NCBI GenBank assembly: GCA_016927955.1
Contig: JAFGLR010000145.1
Location: 1-34,439 of the forward strand
Direction of reading: 5' to 3'
DNA length: 34,439 bases
Source: Dehalococcoidales bacterium
GTDB taxonomy: Bacteria; Chloroflexota; Dehalococcoidia; Dehalococcoidales; JAFGLR01
The notes under the pieces were generated by a model. It worked only from the letters and a program-made list of their open reading frames with translations, searched no databases and was not told the DNA's origin. The position numbers and the translations under genes were made by a program. Shown piece after piece: positions 8,288-16,197 of this stretch. How positions within the stretch are numbered: position 1 is the stretch's first letter; each line of letters opens with the position of its first letter.

Positions 8288-9250
8288 TTAACTCATAAAT
8301 ATCCTTTGCGATGATGGCAGAACCGTACTCATATTCAGCACCTGTCTCCGGAAAGAAACCGGGGAATGCTTCCCGGTATTTACTTTATTCCGGCGGCGGG
8401 GCTTACGGCCGGTATTTGCCGGTGTTTCCCGGTAATCACCGGTGACGGAGTCAAAGTATTCATTTGCTTTCTCAGTGAGGGAGCCGTGGTATTCCTCAAA
8501 TAAAGCCGCTGCCTGAGGTCGCAGCCAGTCAGCGGGGAGCAATTCCGCGGGTAAATCGGGGTCGAAAAAGGGCAGCTTACGGTATTCATGGATAAGATTA
8601 AAACGGGCGACAAAACACTCGCTGGGGGTAATTGTTTCTCCGTCCTGTAGCCGCTGCATATGTTCGGCGAGCTTCGGACGGTACTCAGCGATGAAATCAG
8701 CGTATTGGCGGTGTATTTTATTCAGGTTCCAGCAGCGGGAAACGATTTTTTTCGGGTTGGTACCGCCCTGATGGATGGCATTAAATATATGAATGTACTC
8801 CTCGATTTTAAGCCGGCGTAGCAGGTTTTTGACGTCTTTGGTCAGGTCGTAAGGAGAAATCCAGGTGGCTTCGCCAAGAGGCCCGTAACCCAGCCAGACT
8901 AACTCCAGACGGAGCCGGTCTCTCGCCGGCCGGAGGCGTTCCGGTATGGAATAGGTGACGATATTCCAGTTGCCGTTCCATGTTGAATTCTTGCGCTGAA
9001 AGATACGCAGGGCACCTTCGGTAAGCAGGTTATAGCCGTCACCGGTGAGGGAATAATAACTTTTGGAGCCGGTACGCCTGGCTTTAAGAAGACCGGAACG
9101 GCACATGCGCGAGACAGCAGACCGGATGGCCTGTTCCGATAAACCGAAGTTGTTGAGTAATCTGACCAGACTACCAATCCCAATTTCCCCTCCCCGGTGG
9201 AGAACATAATCTCCGTAGAGAGTCAGCATCGCGGCTCTTGGATGGAACAT
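8288..9250 (-). CDS. PaaX-family transcriptional repressor
   Basis: A 320-residue regulator with the PaaX N-terminal winged-helix domain (residues about 4-75): LTLYGDYVLHRGGEIGIGSL, then FGLSEQAIRSAVSRMCRSGLL and SKSYYSLT, followed by the PaaX central and C-terminal domains. PaaX represses phenylacetate catabolism in E. coli and is released by phenylacetyl-CoA; relatives sense other aryl-CoA or acyl-CoA thioesters. Length matches E. coli PaaX (316). As first gene of the moeA-mobB-rSAM-bam operon and divergent from the 9573 gene, it probably controls both and itself. The last 40 residues are basic and low in complexity. ATG 9250 has GAGG upstream. Confidence 0.88.
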   Translation of the reverse strand: MFHPRAAMLTLYGDYVLHRGGEIGIGSLVRLLNNFGLSEQAIRSAVSRMCRSGLLKARRTGSKSYYSLTGDGYNLLTEGALRIFQRKNSTWNGNWNIVTYSIPERLRPARDRLRLELVWLGYGPLGEATWISPYDLTKDVKNLLRRLKIEEYIHIFNAIHQGGTNPKKIVSRCWNLNKIHRQYADFIAEYRPKLAEHMQRLQDGETITPSECFVARFNLIHEYRKLPFFDPDLPAELLPADWLRPQAAALFEEYHGSLTEKANEYFDSVTGDYRETPANTGRKPRRRNKVNTGKHSPVSFRRQVLNMSTVLPSSQRIFMS

Positions 9251-9295
9251 CGGTATGCCTCTATTTTGATAGTGCGTATTTTAAACGCCATATTA

Positions 9296-9324
9296 ATTTT
9301 ATCACCCATTATAAGGCAAGTCAA
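9296..9324 (-). promoter_or_regulatory. Sigma-70-type promoter of the paaX-moeA-mobB-bam operon
   Basis: On the minus strand TTGACT (9324-9319) and TAAAAT (9301-9296) are separated by exactly 17 nt, a near-consensus promoter about 45 nt before the paaX ATG. An inverted repeat GCGT/ACGC lies just downstream and may be part of an autoregulatory site. Confidence 0.6.
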
Positions 9325-9371
9325 TCTCGTACAGATATATTTTTCGTCCTGTTAAGGTGCCCTTACCGGCC

Positions 9372-9438
9372 TATCGGATTATCATAACGGGGCTAGAAAT
9401 GTCCGATACGAAATGCTATAATTAGTGAAATAATCACT
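9372..9438 (+). promoter_or_regulatory. Promoter with inverted repeats upstream of the membrane Fe-S gene
   Basis: An extended -10, TGCTATAAT, lies at 9414-9422, with a weak -35 TAGAAA at 9394-9399 (17-nt spacer). Two inverted repeats frame it: TATCGGA (9372-9378) with TCCGATA (9402-9408), centres 30 bp or about three helical turns apart, and AGTGA (9424-9428) with TCACT (9434-9438). This looks like an operator for a dimeric regulator, possibly the PaaX-like protein encoded next door. The rest of the 322-nt gap up to 9572 holds the palindrome at 9516 and the ribosome site. Confidence 0.45.
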
Positions 9439-9515
9439 TAATATAATCCTGAGATAATTCCCGGATAGGTTTATCGTTTAAGAGCAATCAGTGGTTCTTT
9501 TAGAAGTGAGAAGCT

Positions 9516-9525
9516 TATCCGGATA
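9516..9525. promoter_or_regulatory. Perfect palindrome TATCCGGATA
   Basis: A ten-base perfect palindrome 47 nt before the ATG of the 9573 gene. The same core occurs in an intergenic 14-base palindrome at 18547-18560 and, with one change, in the bamB promoter spacer at 5073-5082. CCGGATA also occurs at 9461-9467. It is a candidate operator half of a small regulon. Confidence 0.35.
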
Positions 9526-9572
9526 CTTGAGTGGAATAATATTAGAGTCTCCGAAAAAGGGGGGTTAATATC

Positions 9573-11594
9573 ATGCCGGGTACAGTCCTATATTACGTTC
9601 TATTCTGGGGGGTATTCCTGATTTCCCTCGGCATATTTATGTATCGCTTCAGGCAATTATGGCAATATACGTTTTTAGGCCAGAAAGTCGATAAAAGAAG
9701 TCCCTTCAGACAAATCTGGGACACACTGGCCTATATCCTCAGTCAGCTTTGCCAGTTAAAGAATTTCCGGTTAAAAGACTTTGCTCCGCTGGGACATGCG
9801 TTAATGGTCTGGGGCTTCTTCGTTTCCATCCTGTTCTACTTCTTCTTCATCATACTGGCCGGTGGTCTGGGCCTGGTAGGTCTGGAAGATACAGCCTTCT
9901 ATTTCTACTTCGTTTGGGTAATGGAATTCATGGCAGCCTTCGTATTCATCGGTGCCTTATGGGCGGTAATACGGCGTTATATAGTCCGTCCGGACCGTCT
10001 TAAGGGCGAACAGACCTGGGAAGCGGGTATTATCCTGTTCTCCGTGTTGACACATCCGATAACCCACTTTTTCGAGATAGCAACCAAGATTGCCGCCGGG
10101 CACTTCCCTGAGGAGTTCGGTGCTATTCTACCGCCCATCAGCGGCTGGATTAGCAATTTATTCGTCGGCAACACTCACATAATAGGCTGGAATCTCGGTT
10201 TTTCGTGGGCACACTGGCTAACGGTAGTATTAGTGCTCATCCTTATACCTTACACAAGATACACCCATATCATTGCTTCAATCTTCAACGGTATATTACG
10301 GAATCCGCAGCGGATGGGTGTGTTAAAAACCATCGACGTAGAAAAAGAGATGGAGAAAGAAGACCCCTTTGCCTGCAAGGCGGATACGCTTACGTGGAAA
10401 CAGAACCTAGACTTGTTTTCCTGCGTGGTCTGCGGTAACTGCCAGGAACTCTGCCCGGCTTATAATACCGAAAAACCGTTGAATCCGAAAAAGGTAATTC
10501 AGGACCTGAAAAAACATCTCCTTAAAGTAGGGCCGCAAATGGTGGCCGCAAAGAATAAGGGGGAAACGGTTTCCGAGGAAGTTAATATTCCACTACCCGG
10601 TAATGTGGTAACGGAAGATGAAATCTGGGCATGCAGTACGTGCGGTGCCTGCGATACCGTCTGTCCGGTCTGGGTAGACCATGTCGATAAGATAGTCGAT
10701 ATGCGGCGCAATTTAGTACTGGCACAATCGGTGATGCCGGAAACTGCCAAGGGAGCGCTGGAGAGTATCGAAAAGAGAGGCCACCCGTGGCGCGGCACGA
10801 CCAAACAGCGTACCGACTGGGCGGAAGGCCTGGATGTGAAGACGATGGCGGAAGATGCCGAAGTGGATATCCTGTTCTGGGTAGGCTGCACTTCGGCACT
10901 GGAAGACCGTAGCGTTAAGATTTCTCAGGCTTTCGCCAAGTTGATGAAGCAGGCAGGGATAAAATTCGGTATTCTGGGACCGGAAGAAAGCTGCTGCGGC
11001 GACCCGGCACGCCGTCTGGGAAACGAGTACCTCTACCAGATGATGGCACAGCAGAATATCGAAGTTATGAAGGGTTATAACGTTAAGAAGATAGTAACAG
11101 CCTGTCCGCACTGCTTTAACACGCTGAAAAATGAGTATCCGCAGTTCGGCGGCAACTTTGAAGTGGTACATTACACTGAGTATATCAATGAGCTAATCGC
11201 AGCCGGCAAGATAAAATGTGCTGCCAGTGGCTTCGGTAAGGTGACCTATCATGATTCCTGCTATCTCGGGCGGCATAACGACATCTACCAGCCGCCGCGC
11301 CAGATTCTCAAGAGTATGCCCGGTATGAATTTGTTGGAAATGGAAATGAACAAGAAGCGGGGCTTTTGCTGCGGCGGCGGCGGCGGACGGATGTGGCTGG
11401 AAGAAAAAGGTATGCGGATGGGCGAGAGCCGTGTCCAGCAGGCTATGGATATTAAAGCCGATATGATTACGACGGCGTGTCCGTTCTGCTTGCAGATGTT
11501 CGATGACGCTATTAAAGCTAAGCAGGCCGAGGAGACCTTCAAGGTGAAGGATATCGCCCAAATGGTATTGGAATCTTCGTCGAACCAAAAATAA
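9573..11594 (+). CDS. Membrane NarI/HdrD-type Fe-S oxidoreductase, probable ETF:menaquinone oxidoreductase
   Basis: A 673-residue membrane protein. The first 230 residues hold about six hydrophobic segments of the NarI cytochrome-b type. They are followed by two 4Fe-4S sites, CVVCGNCQELCP and CSTCGACDTVCP, and two CCG domains with CCGDPARR, CPHCFNTL, HDSCYLGRHN, CCGGGGG and CPFC. Proteins of this build in syntrophic fatty-acid and benzoate degraders pass electrons from ETF to menaquinone (EMO) during acyl-CoA dehydrogenation. The gene stands alone, with AAGGGGGG before its ATG and a terminator after it, but shares its upstream region with the PaaX-like repressor. ETF genes are not in the window. 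Architecture is certain; the EMO role is a family-based inference. Confidence 0.85.
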   Translation: MPGTVLYYVLFWGVFLISLGIFMYRFRQLWQYTFLGQKVDKRSPFRQIWDTLAYILSQLCQLKNFRLKDFAPLGHALMVWGFFVSILFYFFFIILAGGLGLVGLEDTAFYFYFVWVMEFMAAFVFIGALWAVIRRYIVRPDRLKGEQTWEAGIILFSVLTHPITHFFEIATKIAAGHFPEEFGAILPPISGWISNLFVGNTHIIGWNLGFSWAHWLTVVLVLILIPYTRYTHIIASIFNGILRNPQRMGVLKTIDVEKEMEKEDPFACKADTLTWKQNLDLFSCVVCGNCQELCPAYNTEKPLNPKKVIQDLKKHLLKVGPQMVAAKNKGETVSEEVNIPLPGNVVTEDEIWACSTCGACDTVCPVWVDHVDKIVDMRRNLVLAQSVMPETAKGALESIEKRGHPWRGTTKQRTDWAEGLDVKTMAEDAEVDILFWVGCTSALEDRSVKISQAFAKLMKQAGIKFGILGPEESCCGDPARRLGNEYLYQMMAQQNIEVMKGYNVKKIVTACPHCFNTLKNEYPQFGGNFEVVHYTEYINELIAAGKIKCAASGFGKVTYHDSCYLGRHNDIYQPPRQILKSMPGMNLLEMEMNKKRGFCCGGGGGRMWLEEKGMRMGESRVQQAMDIKADMITTACPFCLQMFDDAIKAKQAEETFKVKDIAQMVLESSSNQK

Positions 11595-11622
11595 CGCGAA
11601 ATAGTTAAGTTATAATTTTAAA

Positions 11623-11661
11623 GTAAATCCGGCTGTGAAATAAAGCCGGATTTACTATTTT
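11623..11661 (+). terminator. Rho-independent terminator after the membrane Fe-S gene
   Basis: GTAAATCCGGCT (11623-11634) pairs perfectly with AGCCGGATTTAC (11644-11655) around a 9-nt loop, and is followed by TATTTTT. It begins 29 nt after the stop codon. Confidence 0.9.
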
Positions 11662-11852
11662 TAGGCTGGAATGTTAAAATAGATTAAAGGTTAACCATGT
11701 TCAACAGGTTAAATCAATAATGATATTTTAATATTAAATATGCCATACGGTTAACTTCGACAATGACCGTATATATTTGCCTGATTATTCCTCTCAATAA
11801 GAATAGAGAGTCCTGGAAGACGAGTACAAAATATAGCTGGGGTGAGAATAAA

Positions 11853-12287
11853 ATGTTCAAACTGCACCATATCGGCCTGGTGGCTCCAAGTATCCCGGAG
11901 GCTACTGAGATTTTTAACAGCCTGGGGCTTACAGAGGCGACGATACCGGGCACAGACCCTATTCAAAAGGTTAAAGCGAGCTTTGTAACTACCGGTGAAG
12001 GACAGGATGTGTACGTCGAATTACTCGAACCGGCAGGTGAAGATTCACCCATATTTAAGTTTCTGAATAATAAAGGCGGCGGGCTGCACCATTTGTGCTT
12101 TGAAGTTGATGATATCGATAAATTAACCGCTGAGTTTTTAAAAAAAGGATTTAAGATGGTCTGTGCACCGGTGGAATGTGCCGGCTATGATGAGACTTAT
12201 AAAACGGGAGCCAATAACGCTACCAGAGTGGCCTTTTTTATATTACCGAACAAGTTGTTAATAGAGCTAATACAGATTGGAAACTAA
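11853..12287 (+). CDS. Methylmalonyl-CoA epimerase-like VOC protein
   Basis: A 144-residue vicinal-oxygen-chelate protein that would interconvert the 2R and 2S epimers of methylmalonyl-CoA, a step of propionate metabolism. Metal-binding residues appear at their usual places: HHIG at residues 5-8, GLHHLCFEVDD in the middle, and LIELIQ near the C-terminus. Length is normal (about 135-150). I chose ATG 11853 because GGGGTGAG lies 7 nt before it and the family N-terminus begins there; an upstream ATG at 11763 would add 30 unrelated residues. It stands alone between a terminator and a convergent gene; no mutase gene is in the window. Other VOC enzymes remain possible. Confidence 0.82.
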   Translation: MFKLHHIGLVAPSIPEATEIFNSLGLTEATIPGTDPIQKVKASFVTTGEGQDVYVELLEPAGEDSPIFKFLNNKGGGLHHLCFEVDDIDKLTAEFLKKGFKMVCAPVECAGYDETYKTGANNATRVAFFILPNKLLIELIQIGN

Positions 12288-12337
12288 TCGGGAGAATGTC
12301 CGCTTCGGAAATCTTCCTGATATAGGTAATAGTCTTT

Positions 12338-12364
12338 AAGTTTGCCGTCCGAACGGGCAGACTT
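12338..12364. terminator. Possible hairpin between convergent genes
   Basis: AAGTTTGCC and GGCAGACTT can pair with one wobble around a short stem-loop in the 95-nt gap between the epimerase gene and the quinone-reductase gene. No T-run follows directly, so termination is uncertain. Confidence 0.3.
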
Positions 12365-12382
12365 GAATGCAGATGCCCTTTT

Positions 12383-12982
12383 TTATAAGCCTCTCGGAAA
12401 ACACTTATTCGTAATTTCACGGACTTCTTTAAGCCATATCCGTCTTTGTTTAAGCGTGCTGGTAACGATGACCCCAAAATTTCTCCGGTAAAAGTTCTTT
12501 ACCCCGCAGGATATTAACATATTGTTCTTCCATAGAGTTTCAAGGGGGTCGCCATAAAGGTTCAATTCTCTGTCAACAGGTGTGTTTGACGTGTTGAATA
12601 CCATCACCATATTTGCCTTTAAAAGGCCGATTAATTCTCCATCTCCGCTATCGCCCTCGGCAAAGGTGTAAGCTACGCCGGGACGAAGGACTCTATCAAT
12701 CCAACCTTTTAATATAGCGGGGGGCTGTCCCCACCAGTTGGGATGAATTATGATAATCCCATCCGCTTTTACAACCTCCGAGCAATGCCTGCTTATAATC
12801 CGGGGTAAAGAAGCACCTCTAGGAATTTCCTGAACAGGGAGGGTTGCTGGAAATTTTTCGCGGTAAAGGTCATGGAAAGCTACCTCATGCTCATCCGCAG
12901 TTAAAGTTTCTATGGCTACTTCTGCAATGGCATGATTGAAGCTTGTTTTGTCAGGATGGGCGAGAAGGACTAAGATTTTCAT
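12383..12982 (-). CDS. NAD(P)H dehydrogenase (quinone), flavodoxin-like fold
   Basis: A 199-residue FMN/FAD protein of the Flavodoxin_2 (NQO/KefF/MdaB) family, expected to reduce quinones or other acceptors by two electrons in the cytoplasm. The N-terminus MKILVLLAHPD, the motif IIIHPNWWGQPPAILKGWIDRV and the following GVAYTF are typical, and the length fits. It lies 21 nt after the zinc-ribbon gene and is probably co-transcribed with it. It may protect an anaerobe against electrophiles or oxygen, but nothing here shows the substrate. Confidence 0.82.
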   Translation of the reverse strand: MKILVLLAHPDKTSFNHAIAEVAIETLTADEHEVAFHDLYREKFPATLPVQEIPRGASLPRIISRHCSEVVKADGIIIIHPNWWGQPPAILKGWIDRVLRPGVAYTFAEGDSGDGELIGLLKANMVMVFNTSNTPVDRELNLYGDPLETLWKNNMLISCGVKNFYRRNFGVIVTSTLKQRRIWLKEVREITNKCFPRGL

Positions 12983-13003
12983 CGTATATAATATCCTTTC
13001 GGG

Positions 13004-13618
13004 CTAAACCCTTAAGAAAAGTCTCAAGGCCAGCATTAGCACACTCATGGCAGTACTAATGGTACGTTCGGCGGCAGAGGCTGTATCACCGGAAGCGACC
13101 GGTTTCATCGTGACGGTATCTACCGGAGTGGAGAGGAAATTACCCAGACGGGCAAGCGTATCGCTGCCTTTGTTACTCTGGTAATCCGCCAGAATCCGCT
13201 GCATCTTTTCTTCCAACTGTGCGTTCGATTCGGTAATGATGACTTCCCGGGGTTGTTTTGACGCCCGGCGGGCTTTCTGATATTTGGTAAATTCGCCACG
13301 GTTAAGCCAGAAACCTTCACAAACGGGACACTTAGCCACGATTATACCCGAGGGGAAATATTTATCATCGAACCGGATGAGTTCCGCACGGTCCCGAGGG
13401 CAAAGGAGCCTGTAATTTTTCATTAAGGTGGGATTAGTAAGCCGGGCAGAATCGATATTTTCCAGTTTATCCGCCTGGTCGAGTTTAGCGCGGTATAACT
13501 CGAATTTATCGAACCAGAGACCGCCGCATTCGGGGCACTGGTCGAGAGTGATACGCTGGCCGTAGTGGGATACGATTTCCACGGGAGTCATTTCGGTTTT
13601 ATCATTAGAGCAAAGCAT
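13004..13618 (-). CDS. Double zinc-ribbon (TFIIB-like) protein with C-terminal membrane segment
   Basis: A 204-residue protein with two zf-TFIIB-like zinc ribbons. The first starts at the N-terminus with MLCSNDKTEM and closes with CPECGGLWFDKFEL (about residue 30); the second has LLCPRDRAEL and CPVCEGFWLNRGEF (about residues 73-110). The LWFD/FWLNRGE parts are the family signature. A charged linker (residues 112-150) leads to a hydrophobic C-terminal stretch, SVLMLALRLFLRV, that could anchor it to the membrane. The function of these small bacterial zinc-ribbon proteins is not known. It is the first gene of a likely two-gene unit with the quinone reductase. The 216-nt gap upstream, to the end of hypE, holds nothing I can name. 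Confidence 0.65.
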   Translation of the reverse strand: MLCSNDKTEMTPVEIVSHYGQRITLDQCPECGGLWFDKFELYRAKLDQADKLENIDSARLTNPTLMKNYRLLCPRDRAELIRFDDKYFPSGIIVAKCPVCEGFWLNRGEFTKYQKARRASKQPREVIITESNAQLEEKMQRILADYQSNKGSDTLARLGNFLSTPVDTVTMKPVASGDTASAAERTISTAMSVLMLALRLFLRV

Positions 13619-13834
13619 GGGATTATTATAGAACGAGGAAAACTAAAGCTCAAATCTCAAAGCCATAACTACAAGCTTATTACGTATTAATTTTACCTTT
13701 AAAAATGTTTTATATTATGTTCTATTCCACAGCGATACTTTCTAAGAATAATTCAGTACCAGGTCGAATATACTCTGGGTTATTTATAATTCATCCATAA
13801 CAACTCTTAAGTTGAAACTGATGGTAAATAATTA

Positions 13835-14839
13835 CTAACATATCCTCGGCAATGGGTCACCCACCAGCATATCGACAATTCGCGAAGCACCCAATACGGT
13901 ATTCATCACTACCTGCCCGGGATGTTCCGCCCTGACCTCACCGATAATAGCCGCATCCTTACCGTATTTATGCTTCCGCATCGCCGTCAGGACTTTCTCT
14001 GCATTTTCCGGAGGGACAATCGCTATTAATTTACCCTCGTTAGCGACATACAGCGGGTCTAAACCCAGCATCTCGCAGGCTCCCAGCACTTCTTCCCGCA
14101 CCGGTATTTTTACTTCTTCGATTCTAATATTCACCCGCGACTGTTCGGCTATCTCATTTAAAGTTGTCGCCAGGCCGCCGCGTGTGGGGTCACGCATAGC
14201 ATGAATATCCGTACTGGCTTTCAGAATGGCAGCTACCAGGCCGCCTAACGGAGCACAGTCGCTTTCCAGCCTGGTTTTAAAGCCTAGGCCTTCGCGTTTA
14301 CTCATTACGGCAATGCCGTGGTCGCCGATATGCCCGCTTAAAATCACTTTATCCCCCGGTTTAGCATTGCTGCCGGAAATATTCACGCCCTTCGGAACCA
14401 GACCTACACCCGCCGTATTAATGAATATTTTATCGGCAGTGCCCCGGTTCACAACTTTAGTATCGCCGGTAACAATTTGAATGCCGGCCTCTTTCGCCGT
14501 CTTTTGTATCGAGCCTACGATTTTTTCCAAATCTGTTTGCAGCAAGCCTTCCTCGATAATGAAAGCCAGCGAAAGATATAAAGGTTTTGCCCCGGCCATC
14601 GCCAGATCGTTCACCGTACCGCAAACCGATAATTTACCGATATCACCGCCTGGGAAAAAGATAGGATTTACCACATAGCTGTCCGTCGTGAAAGCCAGCA
14701 TACCTTTAGCTTCAAAAACCGCCGCGTCATCTAACTTTGCCAGCAGAGAATTGTCAAAAGCTTTTACAAAGCTCTTTTCAATAAGGTCGTGAGCAATTTT
14801 CCCACCGCTGCCGTGAGATAACAGGATTTTATTCGCCAT
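13835..14839 (-). CDS. hypE: Hydrogenase maturation protein HypE (carbamoyl dehydratase)
   Basis: Converts the carbamoyl group on its C-terminal cysteine to thiocyanate, the source of the cyanide ligands on the NiFe site. The N-terminus LSHGSGGK, ATP-binding motifs such as LDDAAVF and RDPTRGGL, and the C-terminal PRIC that carries the modified Cys are all present. I chose ATG 14839 (MANKILLSHGSGG), which overlaps the end of hypD by 11 nt and follows TTTGGAG; the longer frame to 14902 would add 21 residues unlike the family. It is the last gene of the hydrogenase operon. It differs from the related SelD by this C-terminus. Confidence 0.95.
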   Translation of the reverse strand: MANKILLSHGSGGKIAHDLIEKSFVKAFDNSLLAKLDDAAVFEAKGMLAFTTDSYVVNPIFFPGGDIGKLSVCGTVNDLAMAGAKPLYLSLAFIIEEGLLQTDLEKIVGSIQKTAKEAGIQIVTGDTKVVNRGTADKIFINTAGVGLVPKGVNISGSNAKPGDKVILSGHIGDHGIAVMSKREGLGFKTRLESDCAPLGGLVAAILKASTDIHAMRDPTRGGLATTLNEIAEQSRVNIRIEEVKIPVREEVLGACEMLGLDPLYVANEGKLIAIVPPENAEKVLTAMRKHKYGKDAAIIGEVRAEHPGQVVMNTVLGASRIVDMLVGDPLPRIC

Positions 14840-15923
14840 TATCTTCTCCAAATAAATAATAGGCTGAACACGTGCCTTCTGACGAAACCATACACGGGCC
14901 AACCGGAGACTGCGGTGTGCAGGCTTTACGGAATAACTTACACTCGGAGGGAGTTTTTACTCCCCGCAGGACTTCACCGCAAATACAGCCCTTAGGCTCC
15001 ACCGTTTTGCCCGGCTTGATTTTAAAATTATATTCGGCATCAAAACGCTGATACTTTTTCCTGATTTTCAGACCGGAACCCGGCACACTGCCCATGCCCC
15101 GCCAGTCGGCGGTAGACGGTTCGAAGACATGCTCCATCAGTTTCAAGGCCTGTAAATTACCTTCCATATGAACACTGCGGCGATAGGCAATTTCCACTTT
15201 AGACTCGCCTTTTTCAATCTGAGTTACCAGCATCGCAATGCACTGTAAAATATCCAGCGGTTCAAAGCCGGCCACCACACAGGGAATACCATACTCTTTA
15301 GCTATAAACTCCCACGCTCCGGCACCGGTAATGACGGAAACGTGTCCCGGGCAGATTAATCCGTCCAGTTTAACTTCACCGGAATCGAGGAGTGCCCGGA
15401 TTACCGGCGGGCATATTTTGTGCATGGAGTAAACGTAATAGTTTTTTAAGCCTAATTCCTCCGCCTGTAAAATAGATGCAGCGACAGTCGGTGTCGTAGT
15501 CTCGAAACCGATGCCCAAAAATACTATTGATTTATTCGGATTCTCGCCGGCGATTTTTAAGGCATCCATTGTCGAATAGACCATCCGCACATCCGCCCCG
15601 CTTGCTTTGACTTCCTGAAGTGTCGAGCGGCTGCCGGGAACCTTTATCATGTCTCCGAAGGTTGTAATAATCACATTCGGAAATTTAGCCAGGGCAATGG
15701 CTTTATCCAGATCGGAATTAGCGGTTACGCAAATAGGACAACCCGGTCCGGAAACCATTTCCACGGTCGGCGGTAAGACCTGCCGGATGCCGTAACGGAA
15801 AATACTTACCGTGTGGCTGCCGCAAAATTCCATCAGCCGCACCGGCTTCTGAGACTTTTGCTTAATTTGGGAGATTAACCCCTTTGCCAGGGCTGAATCG
15901 CGGAACTCGCTGACCAGCTTCAC
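14829..15923 (-). CDS. hypD: Hydrogenase maturation protein HypD
   Basis: The scaffold on which, with HypC, the Fe(CN)2CO unit is built. The 364 residues include CGSHT with Cys34 and GPGCPIC with Cys62 and Cys65, matching the essential Cys41, 69 and 72 of E. coli, and C-terminal 4Fe-4S ligands (CICGEVLRG, CKLFRKAC and following). It starts with GTG at 15923, which overlaps the hypC stop as GTGA, with GGAAGG at proper distance. The tight coupling to hypC and hypE fits their joint complex. Confidence 0.96.
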   Translation of the reverse strand: MKLVSEFRDSALAKGLISQIKQKSQKPVRLMEFCGSHTVSIFRYGIRQVLPPTVEMVSGPGCPICVTANSDLDKAIALAKFPNVIITTFGDMIKVPGSRSTLQEVKASGADVRMVYSTMDALKIAGENPNKSIVFLGIGFETTTPTVAASILQAEELGLKNYYVYSMHKICPPVIRALLDSGEVKLDGLICPGHVSVITGAGAWEFIAKEYGIPCVVAGFEPLDILQCIAMLVTQIEKGESKVEIAYRRSVHMEGNLQALKLMEHVFEPSTADWRGMGSVPGSGLKIRKKYQRFDAEYNFKIKPGKTVEPKGCICGEVLRGVKTPSECKLFRKACTPQSPVGPCMVSSEGTCSAYYLFGEDNGE

Positions 15924-16147
15924 TCCGCACCTTCCAGTTCTGCCATTTCCCGGAACATTTGAAGCGTTTCCTCAGCTTCTTCCTGATCTACGATACTGAT
16001 GGCATAGCCGGTGTGCACCAGCACATAATCGCCCACTTTAGCCTCCGGAGTAAGCCAGACGTTGATACGGCGGGAAATGCCCCCGATTTCCACATCGGCC
16101 TCTTTCCCTTCGATTGATTTAATTAACGCCGGAATTGCCAGGCACAC
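15920..16147 (-). CDS. hypC: Hydrogenase maturation chaperone HypC/HybG
   Basis: A 75-residue chaperone that carries iron with HypD and delivers it to the large-subunit precursor. It begins MCLAIPALI, with the essential Cys2, and has the beta-barrel motif VGDYVLVHTGYAI. It starts with GTG (16147-16145), confirmed by GAGGTG upstream and the conserved N-terminus. It lies 50 nt after hypF and overlaps hypD by 4 nt. Confidence 0.95.
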   Translation of the reverse strand: MCLAIPALIKSIEGKEADVEIGGISRRINVWLTPEAKVGDYVLVHTGYAISIVDQEEAEETLQMFREMAELEGAE

Positions 16148-16197
16148 TGTAACACCTCAAAATTTAAATATTAAAAATATTCTTAAATCACTTTTCA

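Noticed and set aside
10713-11171. Minus-strand frame of 152 codons
   Set aside because: It is a shadow of the CCG domains of the membrane Fe-S gene.
11689-11755. Three GGTTAA(C) words upstream of the epimerase-like gene
   Set aside because: The spacing is irregular and the DNA is very AT-rich, so chance is likely; no promoter fits them.
11763-11852. Upstream start for the epimerase-like gene
   Set aside because: The 30 added residues have no family match, while ATG 11853 has a clear ribosome site.
13835-14839. SelD in place of HypE
   Set aside because: The C-terminal PRIC, the lack of the SelD N-terminal Cys/Sec loop, and the hypC-hypD context point to HypE.
14840-14902. Longer N-terminus for hypE
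   Set aside because: The extra 21 residues lie within the end of hypD and are unlike HypE; the downstream ATG has a ribosome site and the usual LSHGSGG start.
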